Part shown: piece by piece, positions 33,814-46,100 of the stretch
Numbering within the stretch: position 1 is the first letter of the stretch
Layout: the number at the start of each line of letters is the position of its first letter
DNA from: Hordeum vulgare subsp. vulgare
Lineage: Eukaryota; Streptophyta; Magnoliopsida; Poales; Poaceae
DNA length: 64,000 nt
Assembly: GCF_904849725.1 (NCBI RefSeq)
Contig: NC_058518.1
Span: 413,485,081-413,549,080 of the forward strand
Reading direction: 5' to 3'
The notes under the pieces: generated by a model
Databases searched by the model: none
The model's input: only the letters and a program-made list of their open reading frames with translations
What the model was told of the DNA's origin: nothing
Program-made: the position numbers and the translations under genes

Positions 33814-34934
33814 GGCATCACGTCCGTAAGAAAATAGGCCGACTCCTCCCTGCACCTACTACTATTACTCCACTTCTAGAGTGCTTCTATGCTACCTCTC
33901 TATGTATTAAGTTCATGACAAACAGAGTAATGCCTGGAGAACAATGACATGATGTAGACAAAAAAACTCAATCAATATGAATAAACCCAATTGTTTTATC
34001 CTTAGTAGCAACAACACAAAGATGTATCTTGTCCCCTTTTGTTAGTGGGATAAGGAAACCTACCAGGTTGAACCCACTACAACGCACCCCTCTTAGTGAA
34101 GAACTATCAATTTACTTAGCGAAAGCAATTCAATGGATCATAGGGATTTAGGAAGGTATGATGATCATGCAATTAGGAATCATAATAATACTAGAGGTAA
34201 CTCGGATACTTTTCATGAATAATCTGAACATAAAGCCACAATTCATCAGATCCCAACAAATACACCATACAAAAGTATTAAATCGGATGGATCAAAGCGA
34301 AGATGCGATGATCGTTGTACTGAATATCAAAAGAGAGATATAGCCATCTAGATACTAACTACAGACCTATAGTTCTATGGTGAACTACTCACACATCATC
34401 AAGAGGGCAGCAAGGTTGATGAAGAGGCCCTCCGTGATCGATCCCCCCTTCGGCACGGTGCCGGAACGGAGCTCAAGATGAGATCGCGGCGGAATAGAGA
34501 CTCAAGGTGGCGGAAAAAGTGTTTTGGGATGCCCTTAGGGGTTTCGGAATGTATGTGAATTAATAGGCAACAAAACGGGGGTAGGAGGCCCACCAGGGAA
34601 GGACAAGCCATCAGGGCGCGCCGACCCTCCCCTCGCTGCGCCATGTTAGATTGTTCCTCCCTCGTGTGGCCTCCGGTTTTTTCCCGAGGGTTCCAGGTTT
34701 TCTTTTGGTCCAAAAAAATTATAAAGAAGTTTGGGGCAATTGAACTTCGTTCGTTACTGTAAACTTGAAAAGTAAGAAACACACAAAAAATAACAAGTGG
34801 CACTAGGCACTAGGTCAATAGGTTAGTGCTCAAAAATAATATAAATTGGTAAATTATTACTCAAAAACTAGAATAGAATGATAATATAATAGCATGGAAA
34901 AATCATAAATTATGGATATGTTGGAGATGTATGA
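33814..34934 (-). repeat. A-type LTR (copy A4), partial, minus
   Basis: Begins GGCATCACGTCC, corresponding to the middle of A2 (about 13276), and runs to ...TTGGAGATGTATGA. The part next to the primer site is missing. It lies tail to tail with A3. Confidence 0.82.
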
Positions 34935-35113
34935 GTGCCCCATGCACTGCATTCACCGTGGTGTTGATGGGGAGCAACTAGAGCTTCTCCTAAGACGTCG
35001 ATGAAAATGGGAAGGATTTTCACATGGTTGTTCCCCTGGCAGAGCTATGTGTTGTGAAAAGAGGTTGCGCCCTGCCCATCACATATCAGATGCAGTAGGG
35101 GAGTGAGTGTAGA
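34935..35113. other. Unassigned 179-bp stretch
   Basis: I see no similarity to any other part of the window and no open frame of note. It could be an old repeat or a scrap of low-copy DNA. Confidence 0.5.
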
Positions 35114-35499
35114 TGTGGTGCCCCCATTTTGATCGTATGCTAATCATACATGCAAATGCGTACGACCAAGATTAGGGGCTCACAGGAAGATATCACAATA
35201 CAAGCTTCATATTACAAGCCAAGGGCCTCGAGGGCTCGAATACATAAGCGCGAATACACATGAGTCAGGGAAGCAAACAATATATGAGTACATACATAAG
35301 CAAACTAGTTTTGCCTTAATAAGGTAAGGCCTCTTGCCTGGGAGCCTTCTAACTACTCCTGGTCCTCAGCGACCTTCAAGTAGTAGTAGGCTCTGTTGGG
35401 GTAGTAGTCGTCGGCGAGATCAGCCACCTTTGGGCTCCGTGATCTCGTCACGATAATCGTATCAAGAGGAAAAAGGGGGAGCAAATCAACGTTGAGTAC
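35114..35499 (-). repeat. C-family LTR fragment, diverged
   Basis: Aligns with the first 400 or so bases of the C LTR (38531...): TATGCTAATCATACATGCAAATGCGTACGA, then CTACTCCTGGTCCTCAGCG and GTAGTAGTAGGC. It is more diverged than the two C LTRs are from each other, so it is an older insertion. It is cut by LTR D at 35500. Confidence 0.8.
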
Positions 35500-36011
35500 T
35501 GATATTTCTCCAACTTATCTATAATTTTTGATTGTTCCATGCTGTTATATTATCGTTCTTGGATGTTTTATAATCATTTTATAGCAACTTTATATCATTT
35601 TTTGGGGCAAACCTATTGACATAGTGCCCGGTGCGAGTTGCTTTTTTGCTTGTTTATTTCTTTACAGAAAATCAATATCAAATGAAGTCCAAATGCCACG
35701 TAACATTTTGGAGATTTTTTTGGACCAGAAGGAAACTTGAGTACCAAGTAAGCCAACCAGGGGAGGCCCAGGCAGCCCACTAGGCACCAAGGCATGCTTT
35801 GGGCCCCTGGTGTGCCTTGGTGGGTAGTGGGGGCCTCGGGAACCTCCCCCAGCACCTTTGAGCTCTATAAAAACCCAAATATTTCAGAAACCCAAGGGGG
35901 TCGACAAAAAATCGTTTCAGCCGTCGCAAGTTCCAGAAGCCACGAGATCCAATCTAGAGCCCGTTCCGGCAACGTGCAGGAGGGGAACACGATCACGGAG
36001 GGGTTCATCGT
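35500..36011 (+). repeat. D-type LTR, first part
   Basis: Starts TGATATTTCTCCAACTTATC, a relative of the A and B LTR starts. TATA box TATAAAAA at 35866-35873. It is interrupted by solo LTR E with a duplicated site ATCGT (36007-36011) / ATCAT (58246-58250), and continues at 58251. Confidence 0.82.
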
Positions 36012-36193
36012 TGACTCCTCATTGATTGCGTTGGTTTCCCTCCAAGCTTAAAGGGTGATGTAGCACAACGATGGCAACTATTCCCCTTAGTTACAAAACC
36101 AAGGTATCAATCCAGTAGGAAGATCCACAAGACTATGTAAGCAGTACCTGCACACAAATAGCAAATCCTTGCAACCCAACACGTGGAGGGGTT
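36012..36193 (-). repeat. Solo LTR E, first part
   Basis: Begins TGACTCCTCATTG. The rest of this 1,555-bp minus-oriented LTR is at 56873-58245. It is split by element B. Confidence 0.78.
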
Positions 36194-37747
36194 TGATACG
36201 TCTCCAACGTATCTATAATTTTTGATGGTTTCATGCTATTATCTTGTCAAACTTTGGATGTTTTGCATGCCTTTGATATATTTTCTGGGAATAACTTATT
36301 AGCTCAGTGCTAAGTGCAGTTCCTATTTTTCCATGTTTTTGACCCCTTTCAGAGGAGATTTTGAAACAGAGTCCAAACGGAAGAAAATCCTCGAAAATAT
36401 TTTTTCGTAACGGCAGAAGATCGGGAAGCATGGGAGCCAAGGCAGGGGAGCCTCAGGGGCCCCACAAGCCCCCACCCCACAGCCAGAGGGGTAGGCCACG
36501 GCCCACAGGCTTGTGGGCCCCCTGAGCATGCTCTAACCTAGGGGTTGGGCCTCTATATTCCCTAAAAATCCCCAAAAAATCAGGAGATCATCGAAAGTAC
36601 TTTTCCGCTGCCGCAAGCTTCTGTCTCCGCAAGATCCCATCTCGGGCACGTTCTGGTGCCCTGCCAGAGGGGGGATTCGGACACGGAGGGCTTCTTCATC
36701 AACACCATGACCTCTTCGATGATGCGTGAGTAGTTCACCATAGACCTACGGGTCCATAACTAGTAAGTGGATGGCTTCTTCTCTCTCTTGGATCTTCAAT
36801 ACAAAGTTCTCCATGATATTCATGGAGATCTATCCGATGTAATCTTCTTTTGCAGTGTGTTTGTAGAGATCCGATGAACTGTGGATTTATGATCAGATTA
36901 TCTATGAATCTTAGTTGAGTTTCTTTTGATCTCTCTTATGCATGATTTCATATCCTTGTAATTCTCTTTGAGTTGAGGGTTTTGTCTGGCCAACTAGATC
37001 TATGATTCTTGCAATGGGAGAAGTGCTTGGTTTTGGGTTCATACCGTGCGGTGACCTCACCCAGTGACATAAGGGGTAGCAAGGCACACATCGTGTTGTT
37101 GCCATCAAGGGTAAAAGGATGGGGTTTTCATCATTGGTTTGGGATTATCCCTCTACATCATGTCATCTTGCTTAAGGCGTTACTCTATTCGTTATGATCT
37201 CAATACACTAGATGCATGCTGGATAGCGGTCGATGTGTGGAGTAATAGTAGTAGATGCAGAAAGTATCGGTCTACTTGTCTCGGACGTGATGCCTATATG
37301 TATGATCATTGCCTTAGATATAGTCATATCTTTGCGAGCTTATATCAATTGCTTGACAGTAATTTGTTCACCCACCGTGATATTTGCTATTTTGAGAGAA
37401 GCCTCTAGTGAACACTATGGCCCTCGGGTCTACTCCACACCATATTTTCAGCCTTACACTTTTTACTTCGTTGCACTTTCCGCCTTCAGATCTCACTTTG
37501 CAAACAATCTTGAAGGGATTGACAACCCCTTTGAAGCGTTGGGTGCAAGCTTGTTTGTGTTTGCGCAGGTACTTTGGACTTGACGAGACCCTCCTTCTGG
37601 ATCGATACCTTGGTTCTCAAACTGAGGGTAATACTTACTGCTCCTGTGCCGCATCACCCTTTCCTCTTCAAGGGAAAAACCGACGCAAACCAGAGAAGTA
37701 ACAAGAAGCATTCCTAGCGCCAAGGAAGGACATTTGTTGCCGTAACA
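36194..37747 (+). repeat. Element B 5' LTR
   Basis: Starts TGATACGTCTCCAACGTATC and ends TTGTTGCCGTAACA. Same type as the solo LTR at 9962-11524 (inverse). Confidence 0.92.
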
Positions 37748-37757
37748 GAAGAATTTC

Positions 37758-37775
37758 TGGCACTTTTGCCGGGGA
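37758..37775 (+). other. Primer-binding site, tRNA-Asp type (degenerate)
   Basis: TGGCACTTTTGCCGGGGA; the outer parts match the tRNA-Asp complement and the centre has three changes. It lies 10 bases after the 5' LTR. Confidence 0.8.
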
Positions 37776-37969
37776 GGAACATCAAGTCAAGAACTCATCC
37801 AAGTAGGTGTCACAAACTCATCTCTTGCATTTACTTTGTTTGCCAGTTGCCTCTCGTTTTCCTCTCCCCCACTTCACCAATTTGCCTTTCTCGTTCGCCT
37901 TTTCGTTCGCCCTTTTCCCCCCGCTTGCTCTTTGTTTGCTTGTGTGCTTGCCTGCTTGCCGAAGTCACC

Positions 37970-38530
37970 ATGAATGAAAACACCAAACTATGTGACTTCT
38001 CGAATACTAATAATAATGATTTTATTAGTACCCCGATTGCTCCCGCCACTAGTGCGGAGTCTTACGAAATCAATGCCGCTTTGCTGAATCTTTTTATGAA
38101 AGAGCAATTCTCTGGCCTTCCTAGTGAAGATGCCGCATCCCATATCAATACCTTCATTGAGATTTGAGATATGCAAAAGAAGAGAGATGTGGATAATGAC
38201 GTGATTAAATTGAAGCTTTTCCTTTCTCGTTGTGAGATCGCGCAAAAACTTGGTTTTCTTCTTTGCCCAAAAATAGTATCAATTCTTGGGATAAGTGCAA
38301 AGATGCTTATATATCCAAGTATTTTCCGCCGGCTAAGATCACCTCTCTCCGTAATGATATCATGAATTTCAACCAACTTGACAATGAACACATTGCACAA
38401 TCTTGGGAGAGAATGAAATTAATGATTACAAATTGTCCCTCTGATGGCTTGAGTCTTTGGATGATTATTCAAATCTTTTACGCTGGCTTGAATTTCGTTT
38501 CTAAAATATCTTGGACTCCGCCTCAGGTGG
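37970..38530 (+). pseudogene. gag: Element B gag, N-terminal part
   Basis: ATG at 37970 (MNENTKLCDFSNTNNND). The first 65 codons end at a UGA (38165-38167), where a Cys codon is expected (FIEI-C-DMQ). The frame continues, shifts once near 38220 (lost C in LKLFPFSL), then is readable as 38263-38535 with INSWDKCKDAYISKYFPP and NFNQLDNEHIAQSWERMK. This is the retrotransposon gag capsid fold pattern. Element C interrupts it at 38530; it resumes at 51144. Confidence 0.85.
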
Positions 38531-41500
38531 TGTGACGTCCTCGGCTTAATCGTACGCTAATCATACACGCAAATGCGTACGATCAAACCCAAGGACTCAC
38601 GGGAAGATATCACAACACAACTCTAGACACAAATAAAATAACATCAGCTTCATATTACAAGCCAGGGGCCTCGAGGGCTAGAATACGAAAGCTCGATGAA
38701 CACACGAGTCAGCGGAAGCAACAAATATCTGAGTACAGACATAAAACAACATGGGGTGCCTTAGAGAAGGCTAGCACAAAAGATACAACGATCGAACGAG
38801 GCGAGGCCTCCTGCCTGGGAACCTCCTAACTACTCCTGATCATCAGCGGCCTCCACGTAGTAGTAGGCACCGTCCGGGTTGCAGTCGTCGGTGGCGGGGA
38901 CCTCCATCTCCTGGGGTCCATCATCTGGTCGCAACAACGGATTAAGAGGACAAGGGGGGAGAAAAGCAGCGGTGAGTACTCATCCAAAGTACTCGCAAGT
39001 CTTACATCAGAACTATTCTAATTATGCATCAGTATCAAAGAAGGGGGTTATATGTGGACTGACTGCAGCAATGCGAGAATAGAGAGAGAAGGCCTAGTCC
39101 TATCGAAGACGAGCATCTTCAGGGTCTTGCAGCAACAGACGAGAGTAGAACACGGGTAATGCATTAATAGTCATATTGTTGCAGCAATATTAAAGTGAGG
39201 TCACGCCTAAGGATCCTCCCTCGACTCCCTGCGAGGAAGCAATCCAGAGACAAACTAATTCCAGTTAAGTAACGATTGTAGTTGTAAAAGATCAGGGCAC
39301 AACTTCAAGTCGTCCAATAACCGTGGACACGGCTATCCGAATAGTTAATTTTCATCCCTGCAGGGGTGCACCACATGTCCCGTCACGCTCGATAACACTC
39401 TGGCCGGACATACTTTTCTGGGTCCTGCCCGGCCTCGGAATATCGACACGTCGCAACCCCACCTAAGACTAATCAGAGAGGCCAGCCCGCCGGTCTAAAT
39501 CCTAGGCACAAAGGGTTCGTGGGCCCAGTTCCCCTTCACGCTCCTGCACGTGGCGTGGGCGGCCGACGTCAGTCCTAGCATCCCTTAATCACAAGCACGA
39601 TGCATCTCGGGACCACTCGGGCGCGCGCCGCTACATTGCTGGCATCTGAAAAGCTTCGGCTGATACCGCGACGCCGAGTACCCATAATTCTTCCCGCGTA
39701 GCCGGTTAGTGCGAAAAGGTCTCCGACCAACCCAGATCAAATACCCAAATCCATTAACATTTTAATTAGGCCAGCAACACAGTCTCACGGGAATCCACCC
39801 GTCTTACAACTAATCACCAATGATCCCAGTAACATGGTCGAGTAACTGTGTGGTTGTAACATCGGGGGGAATCCGAGGTATCACCCTCGTTGGATTCCGA
39901 ACGATGTACCCGTCAAGGTGGGCTTAGAGGAATCACCCTCGGGGGTCCCACACTCGCGGGGTTGCACGACAGAGGCGTCATCGGGAATGGTGAAAGAGGA
40001 ATCACCCTCGATAACCACGACCGACTAGCTATACTGCAGAGATATCATCAGGAGTACTTAGCGAGGTGTCACCCTCGGTACCCGATAGTATCTCTGTAGC
40101 GTCGTACAACGAAGGGGGTGAATGTGCTGTGTCGGGTCTGGCTCGTCGATCAGAGATCGAGATTTAAAAACAAGCGGGGCAACTGAACTACGGGGCCAGA
40201 GGGGATGACTGCTCCACCTATACTAAGCATATTTAAAGTACAGGACTGAAAGTAACAGTTCATCAAAAATAGGCTATGCATCAGATATAGGAGCTAACTA
40301 CAACAGTAGCAAAATACTAATGCAAGCAGTAGGAAGAAAGACATAGGCGATATAGGAATGATCAAGGGGAGTTTGCTTGCCTTGCTGCTCTGCGGCAAAG
40401 GACTGATCGGCAGGGTCGTAGATGTACCCGACAGCAGCGTCAGTCTCGGGGTCTACCGGTAAGAAGAGGGGGAAGAAACAATAAATAATAGCACCGATGC
40501 AACACAAAGCATGACATGGAAAGATGCAGGCTAGACATGAGCTAACGCAGCAACATCCGTCATAGAAGGGTCGGAAGAATATCTGACGATATTTTCCGGG
40601 TCTCGGGCTACTACCGGTAATACTGGAAACGATGGAAAAGTTCCATGTTTGCTATGCTAGGGACGCGTGACAGACGAATGGACCGTGTATCCGGGTTCGT
40701 CTCGTTCTGCTGATCAACTTTCATGTTGAAAATATTTTGATCTGACTTACGGATTATTTTATATTAATTTTCAAAGTTTTATTAATTATTTAGGAATTAA
40801 AAACATATTTAGCTATTTTAATAAAATCCTATTATGACATCATCGCGATGTCATGCTGACATCAACATTTGACTGGTCAACTGACCTGCGGGTCCCGAAC
40901 GTCATAGGCACAAGTTTTATTTAAGATTAAATATTAATTAATGAGATTATTTAGTGGGGGACCCACGTGTCATACTCTAGTTATTCTAATTAATTAATTT
41001 AACTAATATACCTATTTATTTATTTAATAAAAACATTAATTTTTTATTATTTATATTAACTATCGCGTGGGGCCTCCCTGTCATAGACAGCGGGTGCGTT
41101 GGTCCCACCGGTAAGTGACCCTAGGCCAAAAACACATTTTTAATCACAAACACATAACCATACAAATGTCGTATTTCTTCACATGCCTATATACGCAAAT
41201 ACATACATAAATACGGGTATCAAATACATACATACATACATACGGAATACAACATTTGTTTTTATTTATTTTCTCTCAAAACTCTCATCTCCCTCTGTGT
41301 GTTAACAAATATAACAGAGAGGTTCTTTGCTAACTCCACATAGAAGAACCAAATGTTCAATCCTTCCTACCGGAGTCTACCATCGACGGATCGAAGCCTC
41401 GTTTGCCGGAACGGAACCGGGACGGCGAGGAGAACGACATGGTGGGAGGAGCCCGAGGAGAGGCTCACCAAGGGTGATGGGACGGCCCGATGAAGCCGGA

Positions 41501-42518
41501 GTTCGCGGGAAGCGGAGGTGACGGCGGTGATGGCGCGGTGGTGTGATGCCGGTGAGGACGGTCGCCGGAGAAGCCTCCCGGAGCCGTGGCGGTGGTCGTC
41601 GCCGGAGTTGGTGATGGGGGCCCGGCCGACGGTGGTCCGGGGGATGGCCGGCCGAGGTGTGGCACGGGAGAGGGCCTGGCCTCGGTTTGGAGAGGGGAGA
41701 GGTGAGGGAGGCCGTGGGGAGGGGTGGCCGAGAGGATGGAGGGAGGGGCCAGCGAGGGGTGGTGGCCGGTGGAGAGGGTGAGGCGAGGTGGAGAGGAGGG
41801 GGGCCTCGGGGTGGCTCGCCGGTTCGGTGGGATGGGGGAGGGGCTTCGGGTGGAGGAGCCGGTGGAGGGAGGCCGTGGGGGGGGCTCGCCGGCGGGAGGA
41901 GGAGGCCAGGGCGGAGGGAGTGAGCTCGGCGAGGATCTGGGAGGGAGAGAACAAGAGGAGGAGGTGGGATCGTGGGGGGCGACGGCGGTCTGTGCGTGGG
42001 GGGGGGGTGGAACGAGAGGGAGGAAGCCTCTTGGTGGGGAGGGGTAGGTGGGACGGGAGGTGTCGGTGGGGGGGGGGGGGGGTTGGCGGCGGCCAGGGGG
42101 CTAACGAGGGAGGGAGCGGGGGCGGCTAGGGTTAGCTGCGGGTGGGCCGGTGGGGGCGGTTGGGGCTTGGCCAGTTGGGCCACTTGGCCCAGGTCGGCCA
42201 AGGGTGGGGGGGGGTTGCCTTTTTTTTCTTTTTCTTTATTTGTATTTCATTTTCAGTTTTATTTTAACCTTTTGTTTATTTCTTTATACAAATTTTTTTA
42301 TTTTCTGCATTCTAATTTAGAAAACATATTAACCACTATTATGTGCTATAACTCAAACATTTTTATTTTTCTTACATCTGAAAATTTAATTCGTTTGTCT
42401 TTAAAATAAAAATGATAATTGTTTTGACTTTTATTTAGTGACAACATAGCTCAGTTAAATATGATGACCTAGCATCATTAGGGTGCGGTTACTCTAGCTT
42501 AATTACCGGGGTGTCACA
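38531..42518 (-). repeat. Element C 3' LTR
   Basis: The plus strand begins TGTGACGTCCTCGGC and ends GGGGTGTCACA. It contains an end hairpin (38549-38583), the palindromes CCGTGGACACGG (39321-39332) and CCCTGCAGGG (39356-39365), four GAGG-N3-CACCCTCG motifs (39875-40077), AT-rich DNA (40740-41100) and a strongly G-rich/C-rich tract (41430-42215). Confidence 0.92.
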
Positions 42519-43130
42519 ACTCTCCCCTACTAACAAGAATTCTCGTCTCGAGAATTAAGAGGTAGAAGTAAAGAGCTCGGGGTATTCATCACGAAGATGA
42601 TCCTCGCGTTCCCAAGTGGCCTCTGCTTCGGAATGATTCGACCACTGGACTTTAAGGAACTTGGTGACCTTGCGGCGAGTCTTACGTTCGGCTTGGTCGA
42701 GAATGCGGACCGGATGCTCTTTATAAGAGAGGTCTTGTTGCAGCTCAAGCATACCATGATCCGCTGCTCGGATAGGATCCTTGAAGTAGCGACGGAGTTG
42801 AGAAGCATGGAAGACATCGTGAACCTGAGAAAGGTTCGCCGGCAGTTCCAAATTGATAAGCCATTTTTTTTTCGCCATTAGAAAACAATGAAGGGACCAA
42901 TATAGCGAGAAGCTAACTTGCTCTTGATCTTAAAACAATGTGCACCTCTCATTGGTGTGACGTGAAGATCAGCCTTTACGCCAGGTTGATATACCATATC
43001 TTGATGATGACGGTCATACCGACTCATCTAACGAGACTGAGCAACCTTCAGATTGTCATGAAAAATGTGGACTTGATCTTTAGTATGTTGGATAATATCC
43101 GGACCGAAGAGTGATCGGTACATTGAACGG
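42519..43130 (-). pseudogene. pol: Element C integrase C-terminal remnant
   Basis: Open part 42555-42878 (107 codons): DVFHASQLRRYFKDP, VRILDQAERKTRRKVTKFLKVQWSNHSEAEATWE, and EDHLRDEYPELF. This is the gypsy integrase tail with a chromodomain-like end. Upstream in broken frames are SRYIGPF (GPY/F-type) and LFGPDIIQ up to about 43105. It parallels the element F tail at 62050-62724. The plus-strand stretch next to the LTR (minus TAGGGGAGAGT) is the likely polypurine tract. Catalytic domains are not recognisable. Confidence 0.8.
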
Positions 43131-46100
43131 TGGCTCGAGAATTTCATACGAAGCCAAGTGTAAAGGATACTTTGGAGTCAAAGATGTACAGGAGAGCCAG
43201 GTTTCAATCCTGTGGAACTTTGGGTTATGGGTCCACCATGTGGGCCGAGAGTAGACAGAGGGGTGACATATTAAATGGTCTTGGTAACAAGACATGTCAG
43301 AGGATAACCTATCAGATATATTGGGAACATCGTCGATACCAAGGGCGGGGGACGAATAGAACCATTTTCCTGCTCGTTGAAACGAGGCGGGCCAATAGGC
43401 AAGGTTCTGTCCACCGGCAGCTACCGGAATGTTATCCACAATAGTAACACGGTCTTACTGACAGAGTTGTACACCAAGAATTTTACCTAAGCAGGGAATT
43501 AACACTGCTTAGATAAGTTATGCCACAATAAAAATCAAACAGACCAATGGGAAGGGAAAATGTGTTCACACACACACAAGTATTAGAGTATACCATTCCC
43601 GAGGAAATCCTAGATTATGGTATACATGATAGGTCATCCAGTACATAACCATCTTGGTAAAGAGACAAGAAGAATCATCATGTTTATCCATACCATGTGG
43701 TTTGGATAATTGATCAGGAACAATTTAGCATCGCGCTTCCAATTGTTCCTGTTGAATTTAGAGTACCACATTCATGCTTTGGGGTAGCATCGACATGGTC
43801 ATCAGATAAAGGTTGGACTTATGGATATACAAAGAGGAACCAGGAGGGACAACTTACAAAGCTAAGTCATACAATTTCCTCATGGTAGAATGGCGAACCT
43901 TACATATGGAAGGATTTATAACAATAGGTCCTCCGACCCAGTGTGCCACACAAGACATCACTGTACCGATTTTCCTAAAGGCCAAAGTTATAATTATTGG
44001 GAAATGTTCCAACTATCATATCTGCCAGAGAATTAGATCTGATTGGTGCCGGGACACCTCACACTCAAGATGACTGAGAAGAAAAATGAAGACGCAAGAT
44101 TCTCATGATATGAACTACACAAGCAATTCTTGAATCAAGAGTTTGATTTAATACATATGAACACAATGTCAAGACATTCGTGCCCACATAGAATTTGTAC
44201 GTCAAAATGCAACTAGGTTCTCATTTGGACACCATCATCGAGGATAACAAGGCTCCATGTGTAAGTATGGATTAGCTCTTATGAAAGAACTCCTTTTCCT
44301 TGATCAAATCAGTCAGTAGCTTGACGTGCTAAGAGAAATTATATGGAGTGAGGATAGCAAATCATCAAAACGTATAACACTTCGCTCATGCATGAATGAT
44401 TTGGTATTTCATGAGAGGAAGCGAAACAAAACTTTCCATATTCACGGCGAAAAGAGTGCACGTGAACTTTGGGAAATACACTCCTACTATCCACATATTC
44501 TTCATGAGCTAGGCACAAGGATAATGATTTCAAGATCTTCATCGTGGTACATAGAGAAGTTGAGGGTGTGGCTGATAGGCTCAACAGCAATCCCTCAAGG
44601 TTTTACCAGTGTTGAACTTCCAAAATTTATAATATTAAGGAGATAGCATTTGTCAAATCAAATGGTATAATGTCGTATGCTCGAGGGAACAACAACAATT
44701 AAACATTGGTCGAAGGGTGCACTCGGAAATACGGGTTGAGTAGCACAACCAATGCTAAAATGATGAGTCAACACCCAACACACCAAGAAGGAAACAATCA
44801 GTTGTTAACCTCAAGGGGATAGGGTTGACAGAAGTATGGGAATCACACATCAGAGTTCATTTGTCGGTATACCGGTTAGAAACAACACGGGACCAAGAAA
44901 TGAATGGTGACGGCGAGAAATATTACTATATCAAGAATTCTTAAGAGGCATGCAATCCTCACGACATTCTTGACATAAAAGATAGTAATACTTCAAGGCA
45001 GAGGATAACATAAGCTGAAAAGCAAGGAACTTAAGGGACAACACCAAACACGAACATGTTTGTGTTGGCGGGGAGGCAAAAAGGTTGTTGATGAAAACAC
45101 AAATCATCAAGGGGCAAGGATGGCATTTCTCATCATGCATTCGATCGATACCCTGCAAGAGCTCGGCATGCTGACGATGACCACGACATAATTGTCGAGA
45201 ACGTCATGAAGATGTAATCGATCAGCGGCGACATCAAGCAAGGGAATGGTGAAGCTACAGGTTGCCGGAAACACAGATAAGACTGCTAGCTTAGAATTGA
45301 GATTGCCTTTCAAGACAACCAACATGATGTGGAAAGCTCGATGCAAGCTTATCACACAGTTGGAATCGTGTTCCCGGGATGAAGGGTATAGATAGCATGG
45401 TCGAGCTCCAACATGACGATGATGATGTAGCTTAACAACTTGGAATGACAGGATCGAGTACAAACTCGTAAACAAGGAAGATTACTAAAAATTGTTGAAT
45501 CACAATGCGTACTCGATTCAGTTATCGATGTACTCGCGTGCCCAACAATTCAAAGTACGAGGAAAAACTGGAATAAATGAAGATATCATAGTTGATGAGG
45601 AGCTCACAAGATGTTATATTGCTCCGCGATATCCTTGAGCTACAAGGAATAATACTCGGAGGTAGATCAACTTTAAGGTTTGGACCGATGTATCGATCTG
45701 AAGAAGACAAGTACTTTAACTCGTCTGAGAATTGAAATTAAGGTAGGACAACATGGTCGGAACCACGATTACAAAGGACAAGATCACCGATACCAGATTA
45801 AACCACAGAATGAATTGATTATTTATACGAGAAGTTTCTATGATAGGATCAACGTCGTTTCCATGGGCATGAACACAAAGTTCAAGGTCGACTCCCACTT
45901 CATCAATGCATCACCTGCCATTTATTCCTCGCCTTGGATCAAGTTGTAGCTTGAAAGAACATTTGGCAAAACACCAGAAGAGCAAGATTTGTGAAAACTC
46001 TTCAGGTCATATTGATTAAGGAAGGCACATGTTCAACCCATCGGGGCATCTTAGGAACATATACCACAAACTTCAAGAGTAATTAGCACATGCTTGAAGG

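Noticed and set aside
39875..40077. CRISPR-like array
   Set aside because: Units are only 15 bp with degenerate positions and LTR context in a plant nuclear genome.
41377..42201. 274-codon proline-rich ORF as a real gene
   Set aside because: Low complexity, lies wholly inside an LTR, and the middle changes frame between the two LTR copies.
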